From Rhizobium sp. (GTDB lineage: Bacteria > Pseudomonadota > Alphaproteobacteria > Rhizobiales > Rhizobiaceae), in NCBI GenBank assembly GCA_020621905.1, contig JAHRYZ010000017.1:1-33385 (forward strand): a DNA stretch of 33,385 nt, read 5' to 3'. Within the stretch, counting starts at the first letter, position 1. Every line of letters starts with the position of its first letter. A program made the position numbers and the translations under genes. Below are positions 15,852 to 24,854 of this stretch, in pieces. The notes beneath the pieces were generated by a model. The model searched no databases. It was given only the letters and a program-made list of their open reading frames with translations, and was not told the origin of the DNA.

Positions 15852-17006
15852 TCACTCCGCCATCGCCCATTCGCATCTTACCTCGGCTTCGGCCTCGGCC
15901 GGAAGATGCACCTTGCGCAGCTGCGCGAATTCCGCCTCCGGCAGCAGCCGCGACAGGGCCCAGATCGCCATGCCACGAACCTCCGGTGCCGCGTCGCTGA
16001 TGAGCGTCCGGCAGACGGGGATCAGGTCGGCGAGGCCGGAATTGCCCGCGGCGATCAGGCAATTGCGCACGAAACGGTTGCGACCGATGCGCTTCACCGG
16101 CGAGCCGCTGAAGACACTGCGGAATGTCGGGTCGTCGAGCGAAAGCAGGAAGGACAGGTCCGGCTCGATCAGGTCAGCGCGCGCCTGAAGCTTCATCTCG
16201 CGCGCCGCGCTCGCAAACTTGTTCCACGGGCAGGCCGACAGGCAGTCGTCGCAGCCGTAGACGCGGTTGCCGAAGGCGGCGCGCAGGTCCGGATCGATGC
16301 TGCCCTTGAGTTCGATGGTCAGATAGGAAATGCAGCGCCGCGCATCGATCTTGTAGGGTGCAGGAAAGGCATCGGTCGGGCAGGCGTCGAGACAGGCCCG
16401 GCACGAGCCGCAATGGTCGATCTCGGGCGCGTCGACCTCCAGATCGGCGGTGGTGAACAGGCTGCCGAGAAACAGCCAGGAACCGTAGTCGCGGCTGACC
16501 AGATTGGTATGCTTGCCCTGCCAGCCGAGGCCGGCGGACGCGGCAAGCGGCTTTTCCATCACCGGCGCGGTGTCGACAAAGACCTTGACGTCGGCACCGG
16601 CGCGCGCGGCAAAGCGCGTGGCGATCTCCTTCAGCCGGCCCTTCATCACGTCATGATAGTCGCGATTGCGGGCATAGACCGAGATCGCACCTTTGTCCGG
16701 TTTGCCCTGAAGGTAGCGCGGGTCGAGATCGGGGCCGTAGTTCATGCCGAACATGACGATGGAGCGCACGTCCTCCCACAGCACGCGCGGATCAGCGCGG
16801 CGTTCGCGAGTCTCCGGCATCCACTCCATGGTGCCGTGATAACCGGCCTCGATATAGGCGGAGAGCCGCGACGGCGCTTCGGGAATGGCGTCGGGCCTGG
16901 TGATGCGGCAGAGCTCGAACCCCTGGGCCTCGGCCTCCTTCTTGATGAAGGCCGTCAGCGACGCGCGCTTCTTGTCGGACGATGGGTCGGCCTGCTCCGG
17001 CGGCAT
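15852..17006 (-). CDS. queG: Epoxyqueuosine reductase
   Basis: A 384-residue QueG, the cobalamin- and iron-sulfur-dependent enzyme that reduces epoxyqueuosine to queuosine in the tRNA wobble position, last step of queuosine synthesis. Two 4Fe-4S cluster motifs are visible: [12 protein letters not shown] (199-210) and [11 protein letters not shown] (252-262). The conserved [21 protein letters not shown] holds the likely catalytic Asp145. A C-terminal HEAT-like repeat follows ([11 protein letters not shown]...AIWALSRL). The gene follows a GST by 12 bases and is followed one base later by the SDR gene, forming a three-gene unit. No other queuosine genes are in the window. Confidence 0.96.
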   Translation of the reverse strand: MPPEQADPSSDKKRASLTAFIKKEAEAQGFELCRITRPDAIPEAPSRLSAYIEAGYHGTMEWMPETRERRADPRVLWEDVRSIVMFGMNYGPDLDPRYLQGKPDKGAISVYARNRDYHDVMKGRLKEIATRFAARAGADVKVFVDTAPVMEKPLAASAGLGWQGKHTNLVSRDYGSWLFLGSLFTTADLEVDAPEIDHCGSCRACLDACPTDAFPAPYKIDARRCISYLTIELKGSIDPDLRAAFGNRVYGCDDCLSACPWNKFASAAREMKLQARADLIEPDLSFLLSLDDPTFRSVFSGSPVKRIGRNRFVRNCLIAAGNSGLADLIPVCRTLISDAAPEVRGMAIWALSRLLPEAEFAQLRKVHLPAEAEAEVRCEWAMAE

Positions 17007-17018
17007 GGCCCTGTCCCG

Positions 17019-17711
17019 TCAGAAATCCAGGTCCGCGTAGTGCGAAACCGGGGTTAGGCCGCGCAGGCGCTCGGCCAGCAGCGGGCGGAAGGAGGGGCGA
17101 GACTTCAGCCGCTGGTACCACTCCTTGGCGACGGGATATTCCGACCAGTCGATCTCGCCGAGATAGTCGAGCACGGAAAGCGAGGCAGCAGCCGCCAGAT
17201 CGGCATAGCTCAGCCGGTCACCGGCCAGCCACGGACGCGAGCCGGAGAGCCAGCTCAGATATTTCATGTGCTGGCGGATATTGCCGCGTGCCGTGCGCAA
17301 GACCTTGGAATCGGGCGCGCCGCCGCCGAGCCCGTTCGGGATCAGCAGCTTGTGCACGCGTTCGCGCACCAGCGGCTTGGTGACGTCCTGTTCCATCTTC
17401 TGCAGGAACCATTCGGTCAGGCGGCGGATCTCGGCGCGCTGGAACGGGTCTTCGGCCAGCAGCCTGCGGTCACGTTTCAGCACGCCGTGGGTCTCGTCGA
17501 GAAATTCGGAAATGACCAGGGGCCCGCACAGAACCCGCATATTGTCGTCGACATAGACGGGCAATGTTCCGGCCGGGTTGAGCGACAGGAATTCCCGGCG
17601 CTTTTCCCATGTCTGCTCTTCGACGAGATCGACCTGGAAGCCGTATTCGGAGAGCACCAGCCGGATGAACCGGGACGCGGTGGACATGGGGTGATGATAC
17701 AATGTTGGCAT
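17019..17711 (-). CDS. Glutathione S-transferase family protein (second)
   Basis: About 230 residues starting MPTLYHHPMSTASRFIRLVL. The thioredoxin-like N-terminal domain has a serine in the STASR segment where glutathione would be activated, with NPAGTLPVYVDDN (cis-proline loop) and GPLVISEFLDE (gamma-glutamyl contact). The C-terminal helical domain contains the typical GDRLSYADLAAAASLSVLDYLG N-capping region. Cytosolic GST of uncertain substrate. ATG 17711 is preferred; the track's GTG 17717 is possible. It is the first gene of a likely unit with queG and the SDR, divergent from uppP. Confidence 0.9.
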   Translation of the reverse strand: MPTLYHHPMSTASRFIRLVLSEYGFQVDLVEEQTWEKRREFLSLNPAGTLPVYVDDNMRVLCGPLVISEFLDETHGVLKRDRRLLAEDPFQRAEIRRLTEWFLQKMEQDVTKPLVRERVHKLLIPNGLGGGAPDSKVLRTARGNIRQHMKYLSWLSGSRPWLAGDRLSYADLAAAASLSVLDYLGEIDWSEYPVAKEWYQRLKSRPSFRPLLAERLRGLTPVSHYADLDF

Positions 17712-17859
17712 TGTCACTCGAATTCTTCAGGCGTTTGAACACCGGCATGGGCGCGCGACTTGCGGCTGGTCATGACCACGGCTTCCAAGCTATAGGAGCT
17801 TGATTGACGCAATACAAGCAAATCGCATTTCCTCCCGCCCCGCTTCTCAAGGACGTTCC

Positions 17860-18678
17860 ATGGAAGATCAATCCATTCTGAGTGCGCTGTTTCTCGGCCT
17901 GATCGAGGGCCTGACCGAGTTCATCCCGGTCTCGTCGACCGCGCATGTGCTGCTGGCCGGTCATTTTCTCGGCTTCAAGTCGCCGGAAAACACCTTCGCC
18001 GTGCTGATCCAGCTCGGCGCCATCCTGGCGATCCTCAGCGTCTACTTCCGCAAGCTCTTCCTGCTGGCGATCGGCCTGCCGACCGATCCGGGCAGCCGGC
18101 GATTCGTTGCGGCGATCCTTCTCGCCTTCCTGCCGGCGGCGGTGATCGGGGCGCTCGCCCATGACTTTATCAAGTCGGTGCTGTTCGAGACCCCGACGGT
18201 GATCTGCGTCATGCTGATCCTCGGCGGCCTCGTGCTCCTGTGGATCGACCGACTGAAGCTCACGCCCAGGTTCACCGAAGTCACCGAATATCCGCTGTCG
18301 CTCGCCTTCAAGATCGGGCTTTGCCAGTGCGTCGCGATGATCCCGGGCGTTTCGCGCTCGGGTGCAACCATCGTCGGTGCGCTGCTGCTCGGCGCCGACA
18401 AGCGCTCGGCAGCGGAATTCTCCTTCTTCCTCGCCATGCCCACAATGGTCGGCGCCTTCGCCCTCGATCTCTACAAGAACCGCGATGCGCTCAGTTTCGA
18501 TGACGGCGCGATCATCGCCATCGGCTTCATTGCTGCTTTCCTGTCGGCGCTGCTGGTCGTGCGCAGCCTGCTCGACTTCGTGTCGAAGCGTGGCTACGCG
18601 CTCTTCGCCTGGTGGCGGATCGTGATCGGCACGCTGGGCCTGATCGGGCTGCTGCTGGGGCTGGGGGGAGTGGCCTGA
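17860..18678 (+). CDS. uppP: Undecaprenyl-diphosphatase (BacA/UppP)
   Basis: A 272-residue membrane protein with about eight hydrophobic segments. It dephosphorylates undecaprenyl pyrophosphate so that the lipid carrier can be reused for peptidoglycan and other envelope polymers; the family also confers bacitracin resistance. Both signature motifs are intact: [14 protein letters not shown] near the N-terminus (residues 15-28) and PGVSRSGAT in the middle. ATG 17860 has AAGGA six bases upstream and is chosen over the track start at 17800. It is not the rhizobial BacA/SbmA transporter that shares the old gene name. A strong terminator follows the stop. Confidence 0.96.
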   Translation: MEDQSILSALFLGLIEGLTEFIPVSSTAHVLLAGHFLGFKSPENTFAVLIQLGAILAILSVYFRKLFLLAIGLPTDPGSRRFVAAILLAFLPAAVIGALAHDFIKSVLFETPTVICVMLILGGLVLLWIDRLKLTPRFTEVTEYPLSLAFKIGLCQCVAMIPGVSRSGATIVGALLLGADKRSAAEFSFFLAMPTMVGAFALDLYKNRDALSFDDGAIIAIGFIAAFLSALLVVRSLLDFVSKRGYALFAWWRIVIGTLGLIGLLLGLGGVA

Positions 18679-18696
18679 AGCGGCGAAAGAACGAAG

Positions 18697-18726
18697 AAAA
18701 GGCCGGCGATGAACCGGCCTTTTTTG
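18697..18726. terminator. Bidirectional intrinsic terminator between uppP and a small secreted protein
   Basis: AAAAGGCCGG-cgatgaa-CCGGCCTTTTTT: a perfect 10-bp stem with T-run on the plus strand and the complementary A-run (T-run on the minus strand) on the other side. It lies 18 bases after the uppP stop and 18 bases after the minus-strand small gene stop, so it can end both convergent transcripts. Confidence 0.9.
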
Positions 18727-18744
18727 CAGGTCAGAACCGCAGTT

Positions 18745-18903
18745 TCACTGCGTGACCGAGATCGAACCGGTGCTGCAGGGGTCTACGCCATAGGCGGGTG
18801 CGCAATTGCCTTTGCGCGCAGCGACGGTGGACGGTGCCAGGAACGAACCGGCGATGATGACCAGTGCCGCACACGCAAAAAACAGTGCGATAGACTTACC
18901 CAT
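18745..18903 (-). CDS. Small secreted protein, 52 aa, unknown function
   Basis: Too short for the ORF track. Translation is MGKSIALFFACAALVIIAGS, continuing FLAPSTVAARKGNCAPAYGVDPCSTGSISVTQ. The first roughly 28 residues form a signal peptide or membrane anchor with a cut possible after VAA. The remaining roughly 24 residues hold two cysteines (CAPAYGVDPC) that could pair in the periplasm. Support for a real gene: GAGGGG seven bases before the ATG, a terminator correctly placed after the stop, and signal-like composition. I do not recognise a family. It is convergent with uppP. Confidence 0.65.
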   Translation of the reverse strand: MGKSIALFFACAALVIIAGSFLAPSTVAARKGNCAPAYGVDPCSTGSISVTQ

Positions 18904-19011
18904 GAAGTGGCCCCTCAAGATGATTCTGTGGTCGTCGCCGGCGGTGTCCGCGGCGCCCGAACTGGTGGTTGTTTACGCATTGCCCTCAGGGGCATCAATA
19001 GAAGATCTTGC

Positions 19012-19026
19012 TAAATTCGCGGTTAA
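19012..19026 (-). promoter_or_regulatory. CtrA-like site upstream of the small secreted protein
   Basis: On the minus strand TTAACCGCGAATTTA fits the alphaproteobacterial CtrA full site TTAA-N7-TTAA with one mismatch. It lies about 110 bases before the start of the 52-aa gene. A single match of this degeneracy is weak evidence. Confidence 0.3.
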
Positions 19027-19040
19027 CGCAAGGATTTCGC

Positions 19041-19066
19041 CTCTGCGTCATTTGTGCAACGCAGAG
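19041..19066. repeat. Inverted repeat after the NAD-binding SDR gene
   Basis: CTCTGCGT-catttgtgca-ACGCAGAG, a perfect 8-bp stem with a 10-base loop, 26 bases past the stop of the minus-strand SDR gene. No T-run follows on the minus strand, so termination here would be weak. Confidence 0.45.
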
Positions 19067-19091
19067 ACGGTCTTTCCGGTTCCCTGACGGG

Positions 19092-20072
19092 TCAGGCAGC
19101 CTTGCCCGAGCCGGTGAACTGGCCGTGCGGCCGGTATTGGACGAGATAGGTCGGCAGGATCGATTCGACCGAAGCGGGTGAGATGCCCATGCCCTCGAGC
19201 GTGCGGCCCTCTGCCTTGGCGGCGTCGGATACGACATTGTCGGACTTCAACAGCTTGACCTGGTCGCTGGTCAGCGCCGGCTTGACGAAGGGGATCATCG
19301 ACGACAGGCTGCCGATCAGCGAAGCTATGCCGAAAGGCAGCGTCAGGAAGGCGCGCTTGCGGCCGACCACGGCGAGCATGGTCTCGAGACATTCGCGGAA
19401 CGTCATGACGTCGCGGCCGCCGAGTTCATAGACCTTGCCGGGGGTGAGCTTGCCGTCGACGGAGCGTGCGACAGCCTCGGCCACGTCCTCGACATGTACC
19501 GGCTGGAATTTCGTCTTGCCGCCGCCGACGAGCGGCAGAACCGGCATGATCTTCGCCATGGCGGCGAACTTGTTGAAGAAGCCGTCTTCCGGCCCGAAGA
19601 TGATCGACGGGCGCAGGATGACGGCGTCCGGCTTGATCGAAAGCACGGCGGCCTCGGCGCGGCCCTTGGAGGCGGCATAGTCGGAGCCGGACTTGGCATC
19701 GGCGCCGATGGCCGAAACTTGGGTCAGTCGGGCGCCGGCCGAACGGGCAGCCTCGGCTACCGCGCGCGCGCCGAAGTCCTGCACGGCGTCGAAGCTGTTG
19801 CGGCCGCTCTCGAACAGGATGCCGACGCAGTTGACCACGTGGTCGGCGCCCTGGACGGCCTTGTCGACGGAGGCGCGATAGCGAAGATTGGCCTGGACGA
19901 AGGAAATCTGTCCGACATTGCCGAGCGGCTGCAGGAAGAAGGCGAGGTCGGGACGGCGCACGGCGACGCGGATGCGGTAACCACGCTTGGCAAGGGCCCT
20001 GACGACGTGACGCCCGACGAAGCCCGATCCTCCGAACACGGTGACGAGCGGCGGAAGGTTGGACAAGGTCAT
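19092..20072 (-). CDS. Complex I NDUFA9-like NAD(P)-binding SDR protein
   Basis: A 326-residue atypical extended SDR. The Rossmann site is VTVFGGSGFVGRHVVRALAKRGY. The segments VAVRRPDLAFFLQPLGNVGQ, NCVGILFESGRNSFDAVQ and FGPEDGFFNKFAAMAKIMP are characteristic of the alphaproteobacterial proteins related to mitochondrial NDUFA9, the NADPH-binding accessory subunit of complex I. Active-site tyrosine YxxxK appears as YAASKGRAE. Start ATG 20072 has GGAG eight bases before it. Rhizobial homologs are usually annotated as complex I NAD(P)H-binding proteins, but no nuo genes are in this window, so a role at complex I is inferred from family. Confidence 0.9.
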   Translation of the reverse strand: MTLSNLPPLVTVFGGSGFVGRHVVRALAKRGYRIRVAVRRPDLAFFLQPLGNVGQISFVQANLRYRASVDKAVQGADHVVNCVGILFESGRNSFDAVQDFGARAVAEAARSAGARLTQVSAIGADAKSGSDYAASKGRAEAAVLSIKPDAVILRPSIIFGPEDGFFNKFAAMAKIMPVLPLVGGGKTKFQPVHVEDVAEAVARSVDGKLTPGKVYELGGRDVMTFRECLETMLAVVGRKRAFLTLPFGIASLIGSLSSMIPFVKPALTSDQVKLLKSDNVVSDAAKAEGRTLEGMGISPASVESILPTYLVQYRPHGQFTGSGKAA

Positions 20073-20192
20073 GGGCTGGCTCCTTGGAATAGGCATGCGC
20101 TGAGATGCGCTGAAGTTCTCGCTGTCTTTAGCCGAATCGAAAGGCGAGCGGAAGGGCCGTCTGCATGCGCGGCCCCGCGAAAAAGGTATCAC

Positions 20193-20480
20193 TCAAGCGC
20201 CTTCGACGACCACCATTTCCGCATCGGCCACTTCCTGGCGGATCTTCGCGGCAATCTGGTATTCGGGCGAGTTGTAGCAGTCGACGGCTGCCTGGTGCGA
20301 GGGGAACTCGATGACCACGTTGCGGGCCCGGGCCTTGCCTTCGAGCTCGGTGAACGCACCGCCGCGGGCGAGGAACTTTGCGCCGAACTTCTCGAAGGCC
20401 GGCTTTGCCGCCGCGACGTAGTCCTTGTAACGTTCCGCGTCGTGAATATCGACCCGTGCGATCCAGTAGCCCTTGGCCAT
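20193..20480 (-). CDS. DUF1330 domain protein
   Basis: A 95-residue protein beginning MAKGYWIARVDIHDAERYKD. It matches DUF1330, a small dimeric alpha/beta-barrel (ferredoxin-like) family; the segments FLARGGAFTELEGKARARNVVIEFPS and YNSPEYQIAAKIRQEVADAEMVVVEG are characteristic. Start ATG 20480 is preceded by GGGA; the longer track ORF to 20609 is not supported. The biochemical role of the family is unknown. It is upstream of the SDR gene on the same strand and divergent from the beta-helix gene. Confidence 0.9.
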   Translation of the reverse strand: MAKGYWIARVDIHDAERYKDYVAAAKPAFEKFGAKFLARGGAFTELEGKARARNVVIEFPSHQAAVDCYNSPEYQIAAKIRQEVADAEMVVVEGA

Positions 20481-20597
20481 GTTTTTGTCCCATCCTTGAC
20501 TGGTTATGCCGGTCAATTTCAGTAAATTCGCGCTACGGTCAAGCGTCCCGCGCGTCGAAGCAGCGCCGACCGTGGCCCGCTCAACAAGGAAATCAGT

Positions 20598-21689
20598 ATG
20601 CGCAGACAAGATCCGAGACGAGCGATGATCCTTGCCGGCGGCATGTGGCTGGCCGGGGCCGTGCTGGCGACCGGCTTTGTCCTTTGCGCTCCGGCGCAGG
20701 CTGAGGCCAAGGCTTGCCCCGCGCTGCTCTATGCCGAGTTACACAAACCCGCCGACCCGAAGGCGCGCCCGCTCGAGATTGCCTGCGACGTGACGCTCGG
20801 TCCGAAGGATGTGATTGCCCGGCCCATCGCCTTTTCCGGCGCCAGGGCCTCCCGCGTCACCCTCGACTGCAAGGGCGGAACGCTCGGCACGGCTGATGCG
20901 GTGATCGGCGCCAGCCGCCCGACCGTCGTGATCCGCTCGCTCAAGGGTGGCGACGGTCAGTGGAGCGTGCCGGAAGGCGTGACTGTCAGGAACTGCAGGA
21001 TCGTCGGCAATCTGCGGCTCATGGGGCTCGGCCCCAACGGGCAGGGCGAATTGGTCAAGCTTTCCTCGCGCCGCCGCGATCACACGGCAAGGGCGCAGGC
21101 GGCTGCACCAAGAGATATCCTGCTCGACAATCTCGACTTCGTCGCCCGCGGCACCGTGCCGCTCTATCTCGGCCCGGGCGTAACCAAGGTCACGGTCAAC
21201 GGATCACGCTTCCGGGGCGAAGCGAAGGGCACGGCTGTCTATCTCGATGCCGAGAGCGCCGAGAACCGTTTCACCGGAAACCTCTTTGCCATGAAGACGA
21301 CACGGCGCGAGCAGATCGCCGTCGACGGCTCGGCCCGCAACGTGATCTCCGGCAATGTCTTCGAAAACCCGGTGAACGGCGGAATCTTCCTCTACCGCAA
21401 TGCCGGCGAGGGCGGCACGATCCGCCACCAGGCGCCGCAGTACAATGTCATCGAGGGCAATACCTTCCGATACGAGCCCGCGGGCCGTCCGCGGCCGGCC
21501 ATCTGGCTCAACCAGCGCAATGGCAAGACCTCCCACCGCTTCAGGGATCCGGCCTTCCCCTTCGGCAGCAGCCTTGATCCGCGGGATTTCGCGCAATTCA
21601 ATATCGTGCGCGGCAACCGCTTCATCGGCGGGGGCAGGGGCCTCATCCGCAACACCGACCCGACCAACGAGATCGTCGGCAACGATTGA
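20598..21689 (+). CDS. Exported right-handed beta-helix protein
   Basis: A 363-residue protein with a signal peptide (MILAGGMWLAGAVLATGFVLCAPAQAEA, cut near residue 36) and a body of parallel beta-helix repeats: VTVRNCRIVGNLRL, ILLDNLDFVARG, VTVNGSRFRGEAKG, NVISGNVFENPVNGG, NVIEGNTFRYEP and NIVRGNRFIGGG. The N-x-I/F-x-G-N pattern resembles NosD/PbH1 carbohydrate-binding or pectate-lyase-like folds. No catalytic set can be named with confidence, so it may be a polysaccharide-binding or -modifying periplasmic protein. ATG 20598 has AAGGAA upstream. It is a single gene, convergent with pyrF. Confidence 0.8.
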   Translation: MRRQDPRRAMILAGGMWLAGAVLATGFVLCAPAQAEAKACPALLYAELHKPADPKARPLEIACDVTLGPKDVIARPIAFSGARASRVTLDCKGGTLGTADAVIGASRPTVVIRSLKGGDGQWSVPEGVTVRNCRIVGNLRLMGLGPNGQGELVKLSSRRRDHTARAQAAAPRDILLDNLDFVARGTVPLYLGPGVTKVTVNGSRFRGEAKGTAVYLDAESAENRFTGNLFAMKTTRREQIAVDGSARNVISGNVFENPVNGGIFLYRNAGEGGTIRHQAPQYNVIEGNTFRYEPAGRPRPAIWLNQRNGKTSHRFRDPAFPFGSSLDPRDFAQFNIVRGNRFIGGGRGLIRNTDPTNEIVGND

Positions 21690-21722
21690 ACGCGTCTGCC
21701 CGGAGGAGGGAAAGGCCTGCCG

Positions 21723-22415
21723 TCAGAGGGCGGTGGCCATCTCGGCGAGGATTGCGCGCGCGGCGGCCTTGGGGTCTTCGGCCTTGACGATCGGCCGGGC
21801 GACGACGAGGTGGCTGGAGCCGGCCTTCAGCGCGTCGGCGGGCGTCATCACCCGCTTCTGGTCGCCCTTGTCGGCGCCGGCCGGGCGGATGCCGGGGGTG
21901 ACCAGCGCCATGTCGGGTCCGATCACCTTGCGCACGGCGCTTGCCTCTTCGGCCGAGCAGACGATACCGCCCATGCCGGCGATGCGGGCCTGTTCGGCGC
22001 GCTTCAGCACGAGTGTGTGCGGATCGTATTCATAGCCGGCATCGACCAGGTCCTGCTCGTCCATCGAGGTGAGCACGGTGACGCCGAGCAGGCACAGCCC
22101 CGAGCCTTCCGCCGCCTTGACCGCGGCGCGCATGGCCTTCGGATAGGCGTGCAGGGTCAGCATCGACATACCCATCTTGGCGATATTCTCGACGCCCGAA
22201 GCGACCGTGTTGTCGATGTCGAGCAGTTTCATGTCGAGGAAGATCTTCTTGCCGCTCTGGGCCAGTTCGCGGGCGAACTCCAGGCCGCCGGCGAAGGCCA
22301 GCTGGTAGCCGATCTTATAGAAGAGGATGTCGTCGCCGAGCGTTTCGACGATGGCTTCGGCTTCCCGGACGGTCGGCACATCCAGGCCGACGATGAGGCG
22401 TTCGCGTGGCGTCAT
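21723..22415 (-). CDS. pyrF: Orotidine 5'-phosphate decarboxylase
   Basis: A 230-residue TIM-barrel enzyme that decarboxylates OMP to UMP, the last step of de novo UMP synthesis. The active-site array Asp-x-Lys-x-x-Asp appears in [13 protein letters not shown], the substrate entry strand in [10 protein letters not shown], and the phosphate-binding end in [21 protein letters not shown] and SHLVVARPI. Length is normal. Start ATG 22415 overlaps the histidine-phosphatase stop by four bases (ATGA), with GAAGGGGAT upstream. The two genes are therefore translationally coupled. Confidence 0.97.
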   Translation of the reverse strand: MTPRERLIVGLDVPTVREAEAIVETLGDDILFYKIGYQLAFAGGLEFARELAQSGKKIFLDMKLLDIDNTVASGVENIAKMGMSMLTLHAYPKAMRAAVKAAEGSGLCLLGVTVLTSMDEQDLVDAGYEYDPHTLVLKRAEQARIAGMGGIVCSAEEASAVRKVIGPDMALVTPGIRPAGADKGDQKRVMTPADALKAGSSHLVVARPIVKAEDPKAAARAILAEMATAL

Positions 22416-23002
22416 GGGTCGATCCCCTTCCAGTCTTCGATCGGCGTCCAGTCGCATGCGATGCGCCGATCCGCAAGAGAGAAGGCGTAAAGATTGCCGC
22501 CGCCGGGCAGCTGGTCTTCGGCGCGGCTGATCGTGATGCCGAGCAGGTGGCACCTGAGCAGCGTGCCGACTCCCCCATGGCCGACAAAGGCGATCGGAGC
22601 AGCCGGATCGTGATCGTCAAGGATGGCCGTAACCGCGCCGACGATGCGGGCCTGGGCGTCCGTCGCCCTCTCCCAGCCGCGAAAGCTCTCCAGCGGATGG
22701 GCAAAAAACCAGTCGGCGGCCTTCTCGAATTCGTCCGGCTTCAGGAAACCGGTCGCCGAGCGATCGTTTTCGTGCATCACCTCGACCGTCTCGATACCGA
22801 TGCCGGCTGCCGTGGCCAGTATCTGCGCGGTCTCGATCGCCTTGACCTCGACGCTGGAGACGATGCGTGCGAGTTGCTTCGCCCAGGGGCGTGAAGCGGC
22901 CTGTTCTGCGCGGGCGGTGCCGATCTCCGATAGTCCCCATTGCGGAACGGGGACGGCCGGATCGATCCGGACCTGGGGGTGGGTGATATAGAGGCCGAAC
23001 AT
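22412..23002 (-). CDS. Histidine phosphatase superfamily protein with altered RHG motif
   Basis: A 196-residue protein of the phosphoglycerate-mutase-like fold. The usual N-terminal LxRHGE is replaced by LYITHPQV: the catalytic histidine is kept but the preceding Arg is Thr and Gly is Pro. The downstream SS-x-x-R-A-x-x-TA block is [12 protein letters not shown], with Lys for Arg, while the second histidine is present in [11 protein letters not shown]. The core is thus recognisable but the phosphate pocket is changed. It could be a divergent phosphatase or a binding protein. It is coupled to pyrF through ATGA and follows pmtA on the same strand by 19 bases. Confidence 0.85.
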   Translation of the reverse strand: MFGLYITHPQVRIDPAVPVPQWGLSEIGTARAEQAASRPWAKQLARIVSSVEVKAIETAQILATAAGIGIETVEVMHENDRSATGFLKPDEFEKAADWFFAHPLESFRGWERATDAQARIVGAVTAILDDHDPAAPIAFVGHGGVGTLLRCHLLGITISRAEDQLPGGGNLYAFSLADRRIACDWTPIEDWKGIDP

Positions 23003-23021
23003 CCGGGCGTGCCGCCTGTCG

Positions 23022-23615
23022 TCAGCCGCGACGATAGATCCACAGCTGCGCCGGGGGAATGTTGCGCATCACGAAGTCGAAATGCTGGATGTGATAGCTT
23101 TCCGGCTTGGCGATGATCGGCGAAACCGCGCCATAGGAAATCTGCACGACGGGCCGTCCCGGCGGCAGGCGGTCGAGCAGCGCTTCCAGCATGCGGATGC
23201 GCGCGGCCATCGGGAAGTTGAGCAGCGGAACGGCGGAGATGACCGAGTCGAACATCTGGTCGGCGCGCGGGCCGAACGTCTTCTGCAGATCGAAGGCGTC
23301 GCCGTGGATGAAATTCACACCGGGAAAGGTCTGCACCAGATGGTCGTAAAAGTCCTCGGAATACTCGATCGAAAACAGGTTTTCCGGCTTCACGCCACGC
23401 GCCAGGATCGCCTTGGTGATCACGCCCGTTCCGGGGCCGAGTTCCAGCACCGGCAGGCTGGCATGCGGATTGACGACGCTCGCCATGCGCCGCGCGGTGA
23501 TCGAGGAAGTCGGAGCGATGGCGCCTACGGTCTTTGGCCCTTGCATCATGCCCTTGAAGAAGCGGATCTCCTCGTCGAACTTCTTCTCGAACTTCTGCTT
23601 CAAGCGTCGTACCAT
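23022..23615 (-). CDS. pmtA: Phosphatidylethanolamine N-methyltransferase, rhizobial PmtA type
   Basis: A 197-residue SAM-dependent methyltransferase (start MVRRLKQKFEKKFDEEIRFF). The SAM motif I is VLELGPGTGVITKAIL; other matches to Sinorhizobium-type PmtA are GAIAPTSSITARRMASVVNP, FDSVISAVPLLNFPM, VVQISYGAVSPI and the C-terminal RNIPPAQLWIYRR. PmtA methylates phosphatidylethanolamine three times to give phosphatidylcholine in the inner membrane, a lipid important to rhizobia. The track start at 23633 is TTG; ATG 23615 with GGGGA eight bases upstream fits the family better. It leads a unit with the histidine phosphatase and pyrF. Confidence 0.92.
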   Translation of the reverse strand: MVRRLKQKFEKKFDEEIRFFKGMMQGPKTVGAIAPTSSITARRMASVVNPHASLPVLELGPGTGVITKAILARGVKPENLFSIEYSEDFYDHLVQTFPGVNFIHGDAFDLQKTFGPRADQMFDSVISAVPLLNFPMAARIRMLEALLDRLPPGRPVVQISYGAVSPIIAKPESYHIQHFDFVMRNIPPAQLWIYRRG

Positions 23616-23736
23616 GGCCCAATCCCCACTCAAGACCTAAAGCGCGTACATCCGCGCCCCGCAAATGTCGCCCGGGTTTGTCGCAAAAACAAGGCAAAAT
23701 GCCGCAACCGGCAAAATTGCCTGTGCGAATCGTGAC

Positions 23737-24854
23737 TTAAACCCGCATCGGCATCAGAACATAAAGCGCGTCGTCGCCCGCCGTGTCGCGGATCAGCGTC
23801 GGCGAACCCGCATCGGCGAGCAGGAAGATCGCGTCTTCGCCGGACAGTTGCGCGGTGATGTCGAGCAGGTATTTGGCGTTGAAGCCGATTTCCATCGCAT
23901 CATTGTCGTAGCCGACGGCCACTTCTTCCGTCGCGCTGCCGGAATCCGGGTTGTTGACGGTCAGCATCAGGTGGCCGTCCGACAGCGCCAGCTTCACGGC
24001 GCGGCCGCGCTCGGAGGAGATCGTCGACACGCGGTCGACGGCCTGGGCGAAGGTCTGGCAATCGACCCGCATCTCCTTGTCGTTGGCCGCCGGAATGACA
24101 CGCTGGTAGTCGGGGAAGGTGCCGTCGATCAGCTTGGAGGTCATGACGATCTCGCCGATGGCGAGGCGGATCTTGGCGTCGGACACCTCGACGGTGACGA
24201 TCATCTCCGGATTGTCGACCAGCTTCTGCAGTTCGCCGACCGTCTTGCGCGGAATGATGATGCCGGGCATGCCCTCCGAGCCGGATGGTGCCTCGACGTC
24301 GGCACGGGCGAGACGGTGCCCGTCGGTCGCCACCGCGCGCAGCTTGAGGGCCCCGCCGCTCTCAATCGTGTGCAGGTAGATGCCGTTCAGGTAGTAGCGG
24401 GTCTCTTCGGTCGAGATCGCGAACTGGGTGCGATCGATCAGCATCTTCAGATCGCTCGCCTTCAGCTTGAAGGAATGCGAGAAATTGCCGGCCGTCAGGT
24501 CGGGGAAGTCGGTTTCCGACAGGCATTGCAGCGAGAATTTCGAGCGGCCGGAGGCAACCGTCATCGCCGCGCCGTCCGGCGTGGTGGCGAGCAGCACTTC
24601 GGCGCCGTCCGGCAGCTTGCGGACGATTTCATAGAGCAGGTGCGCGGGAACGGTGGTCGCGCCGGCCTGCTCGACCATCGCGGGCGTCGCTTCGGTGATC
24701 TCGAGATCGAGGTCGGTCGCCTTCATCGCCAGGCTCGCACCCTCGGCGCGCAGCAAGACGTTCGACAGGATCGGGATCGTGTTGCGCCGCCGACCACGCG
24801 ATACACGTGGTTCAGCGATTTCAGAAGGTTCGACCGTTCAAGAGTAATACGCAT
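23737..24854 (-). CDS. dnaN: DNA polymerase III beta sliding clamp, frameshifted in this sequence
   Basis: The clamp ring that tethers DNA polymerase III to DNA. The N-terminus MRITLERSNLLKSLNHVYRV starts at ATG 24854 and is in one frame; from VLLRAEGASLAMKATDLDLE to the C-terminal DALYVLMPMRV it is in another. The break is at 24790/24791: the family sequence RVVERRNTIPILSNVLLR is restored by inserting one T (A on the coding strand), giving 372 residues, the usual length. The ORF track therefore shows two pieces. Because dnaN is essential and this is the only copy seen, a sequence error is much more likely than a true mutation. All three clamp domains are otherwise intact. It is divergent from rsmI. 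Confidence 0.93.
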
